Shown: positions 35,108 through 45,001, counted from the stretch's first letter. The stretch: 63,492 bases of DNA from Gemella cuniculi DSM 15828 (GCF_000425665.1 NZ_AUDW01000017.1:1-63492); one strand, 5' to 3'. The notes: generated by a model from the letters alone, not told the origin. A program made the numbers and translations.

Positions 35108-36010
35108 ATGATTTTAGAATTTAGAAATGTGGAGAAGAGTTTTGGGGACAAAAAAGTTCTTAAAGGTGTTAATTTTACCGCTGAAAGTGGTGTAGCAAAT
35201 GGTTATTTGGGAAGGAATGGTAGTGGAAAGACGACGAGTTTTAGACTACTACTAGACATTTTTAGACCAGATAAAGGTGAAATTCTTTTAGATGGTAAAC
35301 CGATAGATCATAATAAAGTAAAAATAGGATATCTACCAGAAGAAAGAGGAATGTATGATGGTGTAGGGCTTGTTGATCAACTCGCTTATCTTGGAATGTT
35401 GAAAGGTATGACCAAAAAAGCTGCACGTACAGAAGCCAAAAAGTGGTTAGAGTTTTTCGAACTTGAAGATAATAAAAAAGCATTAAAAACTTTGTCAAAA
35501 GGGAATGCTCAAAAAGTTCAAATTATTCAAAGTGTTATGAATAATCCTGATATATTAGTTTTTGATGAACCTTTTAGCGGTCTTGATCCTGTTAATGTTG
35601 GGAAATTAAAAGAAATTATTACAGACTTTATCAAAAAAGATAAATTAGTTATTTTTTCTTCACATCAAATGCCGGTTGTTGAGACTTTCTGTGAAGATAT
35701 TAATATACTTGAACAGGGGAAAATAGTTCTTAGTGGAAATTTAGATTATATAAAAAAACAATTAGGTCATGGGAAAATGATTTTAAGTGTGAGTGGACTT
35801 AGTAAAGAGGAACTTTTTGCAAATTTACAAGCAGTACCTATGGGAATTGATTATTCACTAGTCGGGGAAGGTGTGCTACTTGATTTTAAAGAAGATATGG
35901 CTAAGAAAAACTTACTTGTAAAATTATCAGAGAGCAACTTTAATGTAGAAGAGTTTAAACTTTACAAACCAACATTAGAAGAAATTTTCGTAAGTCAGGT
36001 AGGTAGATAA
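35108..36010 (+). CDS. ABC transporter ATP-binding protein (ABC-2/NatA type)
   Basis: 300 residues. Walker A GRNGSGKTT near residue 36, Q-loop replaced by the YLPEERGMYDG form, signature LSKGNAQKVQ, Walker B ILVFDEPFSGLDP, and H-loop SSHQM. A C-terminal extension of about 80 residues resembles DUF4162, as in NatA/EcsA-type exporters. It powers the permease encoded three bases downstream. AAGGAGGA precedes the ATG. Location behind a PadR regulator suggests export of a toxic compound or peptide. Confidence 0.9.
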   Translation: MILEFRNVEKSFGDKKVLKGVNFTAESGVANGYLGRNGSGKTTSFRLLLDIFRPDKGEILLDGKPIDHNKVKIGYLPEERGMYDGVGLVDQLAYLGMLKGMTKKAARTEAKKWLEFFELEDNKKALKTLSKGNAQKVQIIQSVMNNPDILVFDEPFSGLDPVNVGKLKEIITDFIKKDKLVIFSSHQMPVVETFCEDINILEQGKIVLSGNLDYIKKQLGHGKMILSVSGLSKEELFANLQAVPMGIDYSLVGEGVLLDFKEDMAKKNLLVKLSESNFNVEEFKLYKPTLEEIFVSQVGR

Positions 36011-36012
36011 GT

Positions 36013-37212
36013 ATGAAAAATTTTAAAACAATATTTAATTTTGAATTAAAACAATTTTTTGGAAAAACATCAACAAAGGTAGTCATGGCAATCTATTTTG
36101 TGTTAGCCATTGGGATAACTTTTGTTCCTAGCATAATGAATAGTAATTTATTCAAGGGGGATAGTAATGATAATTTCCAACGAAGTGGTTATGTAATAAC
36201 GGATATTAATATTGATACATCTAATTTAAAAGATGCGAAAAAATATGACAGCAAAGAACAATTAGAAAAAGATATTAAAGAAAATAAATTAGATGAAGGT
36301 ATTGTCTTAATGAAAGATAATTATGAATACTTATCGAAAAGAAGTATCTTTAGTGGAAGTGGGAGTGAATTTCAAACTGCTTTTGGAAAAAATATAGAAA
36401 AAATAGTGTATGAACAAAATGGTTTAGATATAAATAAAGTTGAACAAGTTAAAGCTAGTGTACCACAACCTAAACTTGTTAACGTTAGTGGTGATGACGA
36501 TTCGGCTGGACAAGCTGTTAATCTTACAATAGCTTATGTCTTAACATTTATTGTGTATATGACAGTTGTGCAGTTTGGAAGTATAGTAGCTACAAATGTT
36601 GTTAAAGAGAAAAGTAACAGAGCGATGGAGCTTTTAGTGGTAACTGTAAATCCTAGAACTTTAATTTTAGGAAAAGTATTTGCCTTATCTGTTGGAGTTA
36701 TAATTCAACTTGGATTAATTTTAGGTGGGTTATTTGTTGGAATGAAAATAAATTTATCTAAATACACAGATAACTTGAAATTTATATTAGAAAATCTTGA
36801 TTATAAAGTGTTAGCAGTAGGAGTACTGTTCTCTTTGACAGGGTTTATAATGTTTATGTTCTTGTATGCAGCATTTGCTTCACTAGTAAGCAAAGTAGAG
36901 GATGTTAACGGAGCGGTAACAATACCGATGTTAATCTTTATTGCAGCTTTCTTCGTTAACTATTATGTAATGGGATCTTCAGGAGATACAAAATTAGCAG
37001 AAATATTGTCTTATATTCCGTTCACATCATATTTTGCTATGTTTACACGTTTTGCTATATCCAACGTAAGTTTAACAGAAGTTGCTATATCTTATGGAGT
37101 GCTGTTTGTGTCAACTATTCTTTGTGCATTCGCAAGTGTAAAAGTTTACAGAGCGGCGACTTTAAGATATGGAAAAAAATTAAATTTCTTCAAATTGTTA
37201 TTAGGAAAATAG
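36013..37212 (+). CDS. ABC-2 type permease
   Basis: 399 residues with a first helix at about 24-44, a large extracytoplasmic loop (about 45-170), and five or more helices in the C-terminal half, the NatB/ABC2_membrane_3 arrangement. VKEKSNRAMELLVVTVNPRTLILGKV is the coupling-helix segment typical of this family. It forms an exporter with the preceding ATPase. The substrate is unknown; sodium, antibiotics and peptides are all used by relatives. Confidence 0.88.
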   Translation: MKNFKTIFNFELKQFFGKTSTKVVMAIYFVLAIGITFVPSIMNSNLFKGDSNDNFQRSGYVITDINIDTSNLKDAKKYDSKEQLEKDIKENKLDEGIVLMKDNYEYLSKRSIFSGSGSEFQTAFGKNIEKIVYEQNGLDINKVEQVKASVPQPKLVNVSGDDDSAGQAVNLTIAYVLTFIVYMTVVQFGSIVATNVVKEKSNRAMELLVVTVNPRTLILGKVFALSVGVIIQLGLILGGLFVGMKINLSKYTDNLKFILENLDYKVLAVGVLFSLTGFIMFMFLYAAFASLVSKVEDVNGAVTIPMLIFIAAFFVNYYVMGSSGDTKLAEILSYIPFTSYFAMFTRFAISNVSLTEVAISYGVLFVSTILCAFASVKVYRAATLRYGKKLNFFKLLLGK

Positions 37213-37597
37213 TTGTAATAATATTTTTGGTGTAAAAATATAGTAGAAGTTTATATACTGATATTTTTCAGCTTTGAAAATATTTTTACGAGTGAGATTA
37301 ATAAATAATTTACATTAAGAAAGAATTTAGTTCTAAAAAGAATTAAATTCTTTTTTATATTATTCTTAATGAATAGTAATAAATTGATATAATAATATTT
37401 TAAAAAAGACAATTTTTCAATTTCATTAATACAGAATTCTCGACATTAAATAATACAGGTCTGACAAATTCAGAGTTAAAACAGAAGTATCTATAAAGGA
37501 TTGTTCGGTATAATAATTAGTACAGCAAGAAATGGAATTCAATCATATGAAATTAAGATAAAATAAAAAATTTTCTTTTATTTTATGAGCAGTTAGT
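37213..37597. other. Intergenic region before nox
   Basis: After the terminator at 37320-37356 there are about 240 nt of AT-rich sequence with no RBS-backed frame. Nothing recognised. Confidence 0.3.
37320..37356 (+). terminator. Terminator of the PadR/ABC exporter operon
   Basis: AAGAATTTA (37321-37329) / TAAATTCTT (37344-37352) followed by T4. Confidence 0.7.
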
Positions 37598-37651
37598 TTG
37601 AAATTAGAGAGATTTATAATTATAATTTTGGTAATGATAATTAATATCATT
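37598..37651 (+). promoter_or_regulatory. nox promoter with a Fur-like box
   Basis: TTGAAA (37598-37603), 17-bp spacer, TATAAT (37621-37626). At the expected start site lies AATGATAATTAATATCATT (37633-37651), with perfect 7-bp outer arms. Its core TGATAATTAATATCA differs at one position from the 7-1-7 Fur consensus, and PerR or Zur boxes look alike. Iron- or peroxide-responsive repression is therefore plausible; which family member binds is an inference. Confidence 0.6.
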
Positions 37652-37691
37652 AAAGCGCGCGCATAAATAATTAAAGAAAGAGGGCAAAATT

Positions 37692-39074
37692 ATGAGTAAA
37701 ATAGTAGTAGTTGGAGCAAATCACGCAGGGACGGCTTGTGTTAATAAGTTGTTGGCTGAGTATGGTAACAAAAATGAAGTAATAGTATTTGATCAAAATT
37801 CAAATATTTCATTTTTAGGATGTGGTATGGCATTATGGATAGGAAAACAGATTTCAGGTCCAGAAGGATTATTTTATGCAAGTAAAGAATCTTTAGAACA
37901 TGCGGGTGCAAAAGTTTATATGAATTCTCCAGTTGAAGCGGTAGATTTTGATAGAAAAGAAGTACATGTATTACTAGATGGAAAAATAAAACATACGGAA
38001 TCTTATGAAAAATTAATTTTTGCGACAGGCTCAATACCAATACTGCCTCCGATTAAAGGAGCGGAAATGGTTCAAGAAAGTCGTGAATTTAAAGCAACAT
38101 TAGAAAATTTACAGTTTGTAAAATTATATCAAAATTCAGAAGAAGTAATTAAAAAATTAAATACAAATCCAGATATTAGACGTGTAGCAGTAGTAGGTGC
38201 TGGATATATAGGAGTAGAATTAGCTGAAGCATTTGAACGTTTAGGAAAAGATGTCACATTGGTGGACATAGTTGATACTTGTTTGGCAGGGTATTATGAT
38301 CCAGAATTTTCTAATTTGATGAAGAAAAATTTGGAAGAACATGGTATTCGCTTGGCATTTGGTCAAAAAGTAGAGGCAGTAGAGGGAAATGGGAAAGTAG
38401 AACGTTTAGTTACCGACAAAGAAACTTTTGATGTGGATATGGTAATTTTAGCAGTTGGTTTTAGACCTAATACAGCTTTGGGAAATGGAAAAATTGAATT
38501 ATTTAGAAATGGAGCATTTTTGGTAAATAAAAAACAGGAAACTAGCATAAAAGATGTTTATGCAATAGGAGATTGTGCAACGATCTATGATAATGCAGTA
38601 GGAGATACAAATTATATTGCTTTAGCTTCTAATGCTGTCCGCACTGGATTAGTTGCTGCCTTAAATGCTGGTGGTAATGGAGATGTAGTTGAATCTATTG
38701 GAGTTCAAGGTTCGAATGGTATTTGCATCTATGATTTAAAAATGGTATCAACAGGTTTAACTTTAGAAAAAGCAAAACGCTTTGGTTATAATGCCGTAGT
38801 CACGGAGTATACAGATTTACAAAAGCCAGAATTTATTGAACATGATAATCATGAAGTGAAGATTAAAATTGTATACGATAAAGATACACGTGTGATTTTG
38901 GGGGCGCAATTAGCTTCTAAGGAAGACGTATCAATGGCAATTCATTTATTCTCTCTGGCCATTCAAGAGAAAGTTACTATTGAGAAATTAGCTTTAACAG
39001 ATATTTTCTTTTTGCCACATTTTAACAAACCGTACAATTACATTACAATGGCGGCGTTATCTGCAAAAGAATAA
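37692..39074 (+). CDS. nox: Water-forming NADH oxidase
   Basis: FAD enzyme of the pyridine nucleotide-disulfide oxidoreductase family, 460 residues. It reduces oxygen to water with two NADH, regenerating NAD+ in fermentative cocci. FAD motif [14 protein letters not shown] at residues 5-18; redox-active Cys44 in [13 protein letters not shown], the context specific to Nox; NAD motif [19 protein letters not shown] near 165; second FAD motif AIGDCATIY; dimerization domain to the end ([13 protein letters not shown]). CoA-disulfide reductase is the close alternative but the [11 protein letters not shown] block favours Nox. AAAGAGGG precedes the ATG. Confidence 0.92.
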   Translation: MSKIVVVGANHAGTACVNKLLAEYGNKNEVIVFDQNSNISFLGCGMALWIGKQISGPEGLFYASKESLEHAGAKVYMNSPVEAVDFDRKEVHVLLDGKIKHTESYEKLIFATGSIPILPPIKGAEMVQESREFKATLENLQFVKLYQNSEEVIKKLNTNPDIRRVAVVGAGYIGVELAEAFERLGKDVTLVDIVDTCLAGYYDPEFSNLMKKNLEEHGIRLAFGQKVEAVEGNGKVERLVTDKETFDVDMVILAVGFRPNTALGNGKIELFRNGAFLVNKKQETSIKDVYAIGDCATIYDNAVGDTNYIALASNAVRTGLVAALNAGGNGDVVESIGVQGSNGICIYDLKMVSTGLTLEKAKRFGYNAVVTEYTDLQKPEFIEHDNHEVKIKIVYDKDTRVILGAQLASKEDVSMAIHLFSLAIQEKVTIEKLALTDIFFLPHFNKPYNYITMAALSAKE

Positions 39075-39094
39075 AAAACTGTAGATAATAATTT

Positions 39095-39138
39095 AAAAGA
39101 AATTCGAGTGAAAAAAATTATAACTCGAATTTCTTTTC
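39095..39138 (+). terminator. Terminator of nox
   Basis: AAAAGAAATTCGAGT / ACTCGAATTTCTTTT stem, loop of about 13 nt, then T-rich tail. Confidence 0.85.
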
Positions 39139-39247
39139 TTAAACTAAGTTATTTCCTAATACATGTAGATAATTAATATAAATTAATATTCATATTGTAA
39201 AAAAAATGATATAATAGGTAGATATATTATTTTAGTGGAGGTTTAAA

Positions 39248-40036
39248 TTGAAATTATCAGTTTTAGCCAGTAGTAGCAGTGGTAATAGTATTTATGTTGA
39301 AAATAATAATTTTCGTTGTTTAGTAGATGCTGGGCTTACTGGGAAAAAAATAGTCGAAAACCTAGAACAAATAAATAAAAATATAAAAGATATTGACGCA
39401 ATATTTGTAACGCATGAACATGTAGACCATATTAAAGGTATTGGAGTACTAGCAAGAAAGTATGATATTCCGATTTATGCTAATAAACTGACATGGGATA
39501 ATATGAAAAATATTGGTGAGATAAAATCTGACTTAAAATTTCATTTTGAGAAAGAAGAGTGTAAAATATTTAATGACATGGTTGTAAATAGTTTCGGTGT
39601 CAGTCATGATGCAGCGAATCCTCAGTTCTATACTTTTGAGTGTGGTGGAAAAAGGGTTAGTATTCTTACTGATACTGGTTATGTGTCGGACAAGATGATT
39701 GACTATATAAAAAATTCTCATACTTTAGTTTATGAGAGTAATCATGAAGAAAATGTTCTTTTAAGTGGACCGTATCCATGGAAAACAAAGCAAAGAATAC
39801 TTTCAGATAAGGGACATTTGTCAAATACTGATTCGGCAAATTATTTAACGAAAATTGTCGGTGATAATACAAAGAATGTTTTTCTTGCTCATTTGAGTAA
39901 GGAAAACAATACAAAAGAATTGGCACGTCTTGCAGCGAAATCAATACTTGAGAGAAATGATATAGATTGTAATAATAAAATTATGATTTTAGACACCGAT
40001 CCAGTAAATCCTACAAAATTGATAGATATAGTGTAG
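39248..40036 (+). CDS. walJ: WalJ/YycJ metallo-beta-lactamase-fold protein
   Basis: 262 residues from a TTG start at 39248, 6 nt behind GGAGG. N-terminal LASSSSGNSIYVE and the metal motif VTHEHVDHIKGI (HxHxDH), further ligands at SFGVSHD, LTDTGY and HLS, matching the YycJ branch of MBL-fold nucleases. It is linked in Bacilli to cell-wall/DNA-damage phenotypes and normally ends the walRKHI operon. Here it is about 9 kb away from yycI, alone, with its own terminator, showing that the operon has been split. Confidence 0.9.
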   Translation: MKLSVLASSSSGNSIYVENNNFRCLVDAGLTGKKIVENLEQINKNIKDIDAIFVTHEHVDHIKGIGVLARKYDIPIYANKLTWDNMKNIGEIKSDLKFHFEKEECKIFNDMVVNSFGVSHDAANPQFYTFECGGKRVSILTDTGYVSDKMIDYIKNSHTLVYESNHEENVLLSGPYPWKTKQRILSDKGHLSNTDSANYLTKIVGDNTKNVFLAHLSKENNTKELARLAAKSILERNDIDCNNKIMILDTDPVNPTKLIDIV

Positions 40037-40207
40037 ATCTTAAATTTCGGGTAAGTTATAATATAATTTTTAAAGGTAGTAGAATCTAAGAATTATTTTC
40101 TGTAGAGAATTTTCAGTTAATGCCGCCTCTAAAACAGCAAAAATTAGGGATAATATCATTATTAAAATTAAGTAAGAGGGCAAATTTTTAGTTTATGTGG
40201 TAAAGAT

Positions 40208-40251
40208 TAAGCTATTCTTTTACAAGTTTAGCAAAAAGAATAGCTTTTTTT
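40208..40251. terminator. Terminator right of walJ
   Basis: AAGCTATTCTTTT (40209-40221) / AAAAGAATAGCTT (40234-40246) followed by T5. It ends rightward transcripts and borders the small leftward frame below. Confidence 0.8.
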
Positions 40252-40259
40252 AGTATATA

Positions 40260-40382
40260 TTATATACTTCGAATTTTTTTGAAAAGTTTGAAAAAATAAT
40301 ATATTAACGCAATAAGTGATACTATAAATAGTATAGATATGAATAAAAATAAACAAGAAATTATTAAATTATAATAATTCAT
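40260..40382 (-). CDS. Small hydrophobic membrane peptide (40 aa)
   Basis: ATG at 40382 stands 7 nt behind GAGGGGG, and the frame runs 40 codons to TAA. The peptide starts MNYYNLIISCLF, spans the membrane once (about residues 5-31, all Ile/Leu/Phe/Val/Ser/Tyr) and ends in a basic tail KLFKKIRSI. This is the shape of type I toxin-antitoxin peptides and of small regulatory membrane proteins. I found no homology by eye and no antisense RNA. The strong RBS and clean composition make it better than a chance frame, but it is below the size at which ORF calling is safe. Confidence 0.45.
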   Translation of the reverse strand: MNYYNLIISCLFLFISILFIVSLIALIYYFFKLFKKIRSI

Positions 40383-40573
40383 TTAAACACCCCCTCTAGG
40401 AATTTGTTTCATCAATGTATAGGGCTTGGATAACAAGTTATCTGTTTTTTTGAACATCATTTTTTATAATCCTAATTTGATATTTGAAATATGTTGATTT
40501 AATAAATTTTTTTGATTAATTACATTAGCTTTAGTGCACCATGAGTAGGTAAAATTTGATGGAAATTAAAATA

Positions 40574-40791
40574 CTAATAGAATTTTTGTAAGAGTTTTTT
40601 ATTTTCCATAATAAGGCTCCATGTGCAAGAATGCTGAGTATATATTTGAGCTATATGCCAAAACATGGTAAGACCTACTTCCACTTCATCTTCATTATAT
40701 CCTAAAAAATCGAAAAAAGCCAATGCTTTCAATAGGGATGAATACTCTGGATAGAATGGTAAAACTTTGGTTTAAGTGCTTGAAAATTCAT
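40574..40791 (-). pseudogene. Degenerate gene remnant, unknown family
   Basis: On the minus strand a frame of about 65 codons, ending at TAG 40576-40574, reads as plausible protein (PFYPEYSSLLKALAFFDFLG, then EDEVEVGLTMFWHIAQ) but has no start. A neighbouring frame supplies ATG at 40791 and NFQALKP, and joins it after a one-base shift near 40765. This looks like the 3' part of a decayed gene. I do not recognise the family. Confidence 0.35.
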
Positions 40792-40925
40792 GGGAATGCC
40801 TTTTGTATTATCGGAAATTTAGGTTTGGAGGTTTATCTTTCATAATTTATTGATTTGTGACTAAGGTGTTTATTATAGTAATATTTAGTGATTAATATAT
40901 GTTTTAACCATTTTCATCTGAAATA

Positions 40926-41000
40926 TCATGTTGAGATAATAATTCAACATGAATAGTCAGAAAATTCTAGTTTTTTTAACTGGAATTTTTATTTTTTTAT
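40926..41000. terminator. Two adjacent hairpins upstream of opp
   Basis: First: TCATGTTGA / TCAACATGA (40926-40952). Second: AAAATTCTAGTT / AACTGGAATTTT (40961-40989) followed by a long T-run. The second fits an intrinsic terminator read rightward. What transcript it ends is not clear; it may protect opp from read-through. Confidence 0.5.
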
Positions 41001-41180
41001 TGCAATTTCTCGAAAAATTTTATAATATATTATTATGTTGTAAAAAATGAATGATAGATATTTTGTAAAATATAATCTATTAAAAGTTTAAAATTTAGAA
41101 AATAAACTGATTAATTATAGTTTGGATGTTTTTTTATGGCTATAAGGTAGGTATAAGTTATTTTGGAAGGAGTTAGTCTA

Positions 41181-42185
41181 ATGGAAAAGCTATTAGAGAT
41201 TAAAAATCTAGAAACAGCATTTAGAATAAAAGATGATTATTTCAACGCTGTTGATAAGGTTAGCTTAGATCTTTATAAAAATGAAGTACTGGCTATCGTT
41301 GGTGAGAGTGGATGTGGAAAATCTACGCTTGCCACTACTATTATGGGACTTCATAATGAAAATCTAACAAGATCAACTGGAGAAATTATTTACGATGGTA
41401 AAAACTTGTTAGAATTAAGTGAAGAAGAAATGAATAAAATTAGAACGAAGGATATTGGAATGATTTTCCAAGATCCATTATCTTCATTAAATCCTCTTCA
41501 TAGAATTGGAAAGCAAATTGAAGAAGCTCTAGTTTATCATACAGAGTTAACAGCGGACGAAAGAGAAAAAAGAGTTATTGAACTTTTAACACAGGTTGGT
41601 ATTCCGAATCCAGAGCGTTGTGCAAAACAATATCCACATGAACTTTCTGGTGGTATGCGCCAACGTGTTATGATTGCAATGGCTATGAGCTGTAAACCTA
41701 GTGTTTTAATCGCTGATGAACCAACGACAGCTCTTGATGTTACCATTCAAGCACAAATTTTGGATCTTATAAAAGGACTTCAAAAAGAAATGCATGCAGG
41801 AATCATTCTTATTACTCATGATCTTGGTGTTGTAGCTGAGATGGCTGATAGAGTAGCAGTACTTTACGCTGGAGAAGTAGTAGAAATTGGAACAGCTGAA
41901 CAAATTTTTAAAAATGCTAAGCATCCATATACTCGTAGTTTATTAAGAAGTATTCCTCAATTAGATGATGAGAGTGCAGATGATGAACTTTATGTAATTC
42001 AAGGTATGGTACCTTCTATTAAAGATTTAGATAGAGAAGGTTGTCGATTTGCTGATCGTATTCCGTGGGTTAAAGAAGAATCACATGAGCATAATCCTGG
42101 TCTGCATGAAGTGGAAGAAGGACATCTTGTACGTTGTACATGTTATAAAGATTTTGTGTTTGAAAGGGAGGAGAACAATGCTTAA
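41181..42185 (+). CDS. oppD: Oligopeptide ABC transporter ATPase OppD
   Basis: 334 residues from the ATG at 41181, 7 nt behind AAGGAG. Walker [10 protein letters not shown], signature LSGGMRQRV, Walker [15 protein letters not shown]-loop ITHDLG. The C-terminal oligo_HPY region contains a reduced cysteine cluster (GCRFADR and RCTCYKD), the FeS-binding feature of OppD/DppD. It energises peptide import with OppF. The last eight bases overlap oppF. Confidence 0.93.
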   Translation: MEKLLEIKNLETAFRIKDDYFNAVDKVSLDLYKNEVLAIVGESGCGKSTLATTIMGLHNENLTRSTGEIIYDGKNLLELSEEEMNKIRTKDIGMIFQDPLSSLNPLHRIGKQIEEALVYHTELTADEREKRVIELLTQVGIPNPERCAKQYPHELSGGMRQRVMIAMAMSCKPSVLIADEPTTALDVTIQAQILDLIKGLQKEMHAGIILITHDLGVVAEMADRVAVLYAGEVVEIGTAEQIFKNAKHPYTRSLLRSIPQLDDESADDELYVIQGMVPSIKDLDREGCRFADRIPWVKEESHEHNPGLHEVEEGHLVRCTCYKDFVFEREENNA

Positions 42186-43110
42186 AGTTGAAAATTTAAA
42201 AGTTCACTATCCCATTCGTGGTGGATTTTTTAATACTATAAAAGATTATGTTTATGCTGTTGATGGTGTAGACATTGAAATAGAAGCTGGGAAAACTTAT
42301 GGTCTTATCGGAGAAAGTGGTAGTGGAAAAACTACTGTTGGTAAGGTTGTACTAGGTCTTGAAAAAGCAACTGATGGACAGATTATGTATAAAGCAGAAG
42401 ATGTTACTAAGAAAGCTGCTCGTAAAAAAATAAATTATAATCGTGATGTTCAAATGATTTTCCAAGACGCAATGTCAAGTTTAAATCCTAGAAAACGTAT
42501 TATTGATATTATTTCAGAACCTATTAATAATTTTGAAAATTTATCAGAAGAAGACACTAGAAAACGTGTTTTGGAATTGTTAAATATTGTTGGTATGGGT
42601 GAAGAGGCTATGTATAAATATCCTTTTGAATTTTCAGGAGGACAAAGACAACGTATAGGTGTAGCCCGTGCAATTGCATGTAATCCTAAATTAATCGTAG
42701 CGGATGAACCCGTGTCTGCTCTTGATCTTTCTGTTCAGGCTCAAGTCCTTAACTTTATGAAAAAAATTCAACGAGAGTTTAACATAAGTTATTTATTCAT
42801 TTCACACGATCTAGGTGTTGTTAAACATATGTGTGATTATATTTATATTATGTATCGTGGACGTATAGTTGAGCGTGGTACTCGTGAAGATATTTATAAC
42901 AATCCACAACATATTTATACAAAACGTCTTATTGCGGCTATTCCGAGTACTAATCTTGATAAAGCAAAAGAGGTAATCGATATAAGAAAAGCTGTCGAAG
43001 AAGAATATCAAGAACATTATAATGATTATTTTGATAAAGACGGTAGAGTATATCCGCTAAAAAAATTAACTGATACTCATTACGTAGCTATGAAAGGAGG
43101 AGAAGTATAA
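42178..43110 (+). CDS. oppF: Oligopeptide ABC transporter ATPase OppF
   Basis: 310 residues from the ATG at 42178, 6 nt behind GGGAGGA; longer in-frame starts lie inside oppD and are not used. Walker A GESGSGKTT, Q-loop region MIFQDAMSSLNPRK, signature FSGGQRQRI, Walker B LIVADEPVSALDL and ISHDLGV. C-terminal oligo_HPY domain. Second ATPase of the permease. Its stop overlaps the oppB start (TAATG). Confidence 0.93.
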   Translation: MLKVENLKVHYPIRGGFFNTIKDYVYAVDGVDIEIEAGKTYGLIGESGSGKTTVGKVVLGLEKATDGQIMYKAEDVTKKAARKKINYNRDVQMIFQDAMSSLNPRKRIIDIISEPINNFENLSEEDTRKRVLELLNIVGMGEEAMYKYPFEFSGGQRQRIGVARAIACNPKLIVADEPVSALDLSVQAQVLNFMKKIQREFNISYLFISHDLGVVKHMCDYIYIMYRGRIVERGTREDIYNNPQHIYTKRLIAAIPSTNLDKAKEVIDIRKAVEEEYQEHYNDYFDKDGRVYPLKKLTDTHYVAMKGGEV

Positions 43111-44075
43111 TGTGGAAAGTAGTTTTAAAACGTGTTTTAGTAATGATACCACAATTATTTATCCTTAGTGTCTTAGTTTTTGGTCTTGCGAAACTTATGC
43201 CAGGGGATCCGTTTAGTGGTCTTGCTGAAAATCCAAAAATTTCTCAAGAACAAATTGAGGCAATTCGTCAAGCTAGTGGTTTTTATGAACCATGGTATCA
43301 ACAATATTTAACTTGGCTTAAAAATTTCTTTAATGGAGATTTTGGCTTAAGTTATACTACTGGTAAATCTGTAGGAACGCTTTTAGGAGAAAGAATTTTT
43401 AATACATTTAACTTATCATTATTTACGGCAGTTTTAATGTATGCTATAGCTATTCCTATGGGTATGTATGCAGGTCGTCATAACGGATCAAAATTTGATA
43501 AGTTTGTAAACTTCTACAACTTCTTCTTCCTAGCTATTCCATCATTCGTATTATATTTATTTATGATTGCATTATTTGGATTTGGATTAGGATGGTTCCC
43601 AACTAGCGGTTCTGTAGATGTTAACTTAGACCCTGGAACTTTTGCTTACTACATTAACAAACTTCAACATTTGATATTACCAGGTATCTGTTTGGCATTA
43701 TTATCAACGGTATCAACTGTTCAATATTTGCGTAATGAAGTTATTGAAGCTAAGCAAAGTGATTATGTAAAGACTGCACGTGCTAAAGGTGTGCCAGTTA
43801 ACAAAGTATATTCTGGTCATATCTTTAGAAACTCTATTTTACCAATTGCTGCATTCTTCGGATTTTCTATTACAGGATTATTTAGTGGTGGTATATTCGT
43901 TGAAACAATTTTTGGTTATCCTGGAATGGGACAATTATTCTATCAATCAATTCAAGATAGAGACTATAGTGTTGTAACTACACTTATGTTATTCTCAGGA
44001 TTTTTAACACTGATGGGAAGTATGCTTAGTGATATAATTATGGCAATTGTTGACCCACGTATTAAACTGGATTAG
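43110..44075 (+). CDS. oppB: Oligopeptide permease OppB
   Basis: 321 residues, six-helix BPD permease of the peptide type. N-terminal LKRVLVMIPQLFILSVLVF is the OppB/DppB signature, and the EAA loop reads VKTARAKGVPVNKVYSGHIFRNS. It pairs with OppC to form the channel. Start overlaps oppF by one base; RBS AAAGGAGGAG. Confidence 0.93.
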   Translation: MWKVVLKRVLVMIPQLFILSVLVFGLAKLMPGDPFSGLAENPKISQEQIEAIRQASGFYEPWYQQYLTWLKNFFNGDFGLSYTTGKSVGTLLGERIFNTFNLSLFTAVLMYAIAIPMGMYAGRHNGSKFDKFVNFYNFFFLAIPSFVLYLFMIALFGFGLGWFPTSGSVDVNLDPGTFAYYINKLQHLILPGICLALLSTVSTVQYLRNEVIEAKQSDYVKTARAKGVPVNKVYSGHIFRNSILPIAAFFGFSITGLFSGGIFVETIFGYPGMGQLFYQSIQDRDYSVVTTLMLFSGFLTLMGSMLSDIIMAIVDPRIKLD

Positions 44076-44089
44076 GAGGAAGTTGAAAA

Positions 44090-44995
44090 ATGACAAAAGC
44101 TAAAGAAGAAAAAGTTATAACTAAAACTCCTTCTGGGTTTTCAGTTGTAGCACGTGAATTTAAAAAAGATAAGGGTGCATTTGCAGCCTTGATAGTATTA
44201 TGTGCAATTTTAATTTTTGTAATTGGATTTAACATTTATATCCGTGTAAGTGGTGTTTATCAAACTTACTTTGATGTTGATTTATTAAATATATTTTTAA
44301 AACCAGGAGAAGATGGTTTCTTACTTGGAACTGATGTAGGAGGACATTCTGTTTTTGGTTGGCTTATGATGGGGATGCTTAACTCTATCTTAATAGCCGT
44401 AGCTGTTACAGCAATTACTATTACTTTTGGTACTATAGTAGGTTTAGTTATAGCTTATTACGGAGGAGCTGTAGATAATATTGTAATGCGTTTTGTTGAC
44501 TTTATGGTAATTATCCCAACTCTTATGGTAATTATCGTATTTGTTAGTATTAAACGTGATTATGGAATAGTATTATTTATCCTTATTTTATCAATGTTTG
44601 CTTGGATGAGTTCTACTCGTCTTGTTCGTAGTAAAGCATTATCAGAATCACGTCGTGATTACGTTCTTGCTTCAAAAACTATGGGAACTCCAGATTGGAA
44701 AATTATGTTAAAAGGTATTTTACCAAATATTAGTTCAATTATTATCGTAGAAGCTACTTTATCTCTAGCAGCTAATATGGGTATTGAGGTAGGATTAACA
44801 TATCTTGGATTTGGACTTCCGGCTGGCACGCCAAGTATAGGTACTATGTTATCTTATGCAAAAGATGCAGACGTGCTTATTAATAAAATGTATATTTGGC
44901 TTCCAGCAGCGTTAGCAATTTTAGTTATCGTTTTATGTATAAATTCCATTGGTGGCGCATTAAGACGTAGTTTAGATGCAAGACAAAGATTATAA
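44090..44995 (+). CDS. oppC: Oligopeptide permease OppC
   Basis: 301 residues. N-terminal OppC_N segment with the first membrane helix about 36-56, an extracytoplasmic loop with LLGTDVGGHSVFGWLMMG (the OppC LGTDxxGRD-like motif with His for Arg), then the permease domain with EAA loop VLASKTMGTPDWKIMLKGILPN. GGAGGAAG precedes the ATG. Last gene of the opp core before the terminator. Confidence 0.92.
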   Translation: MTKAKEEKVITKTPSGFSVVAREFKKDKGAFAALIVLCAILIFVIGFNIYIRVSGVYQTYFDVDLLNIFLKPGEDGFLLGTDVGGHSVFGWLMMGMLNSILIAVAVTAITITFGTIVGLVIAYYGGAVDNIVMRFVDFMVIIPTLMVIIVFVSIKRDYGIVLFILILSMFAWMSSTRLVRSKALSESRRDYVLASKTMGTPDWKIMLKGILPNISSIIIVEATLSLAANMGIEVGLTYLGFGLPAGTPSIGTMLSYAKDADVLINKMYIWLPAALAILVIVLCINSIGGALRRSLDARQRL

Positions 44996-45001
44996 TAATA
45001 T

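Noticed and set aside
40300-41180. T-box or other riboswitch upstream of oppD
   Set aside because: Hairpins exist but none of the conserved T-box, lysine, SAM or purine strings are present.
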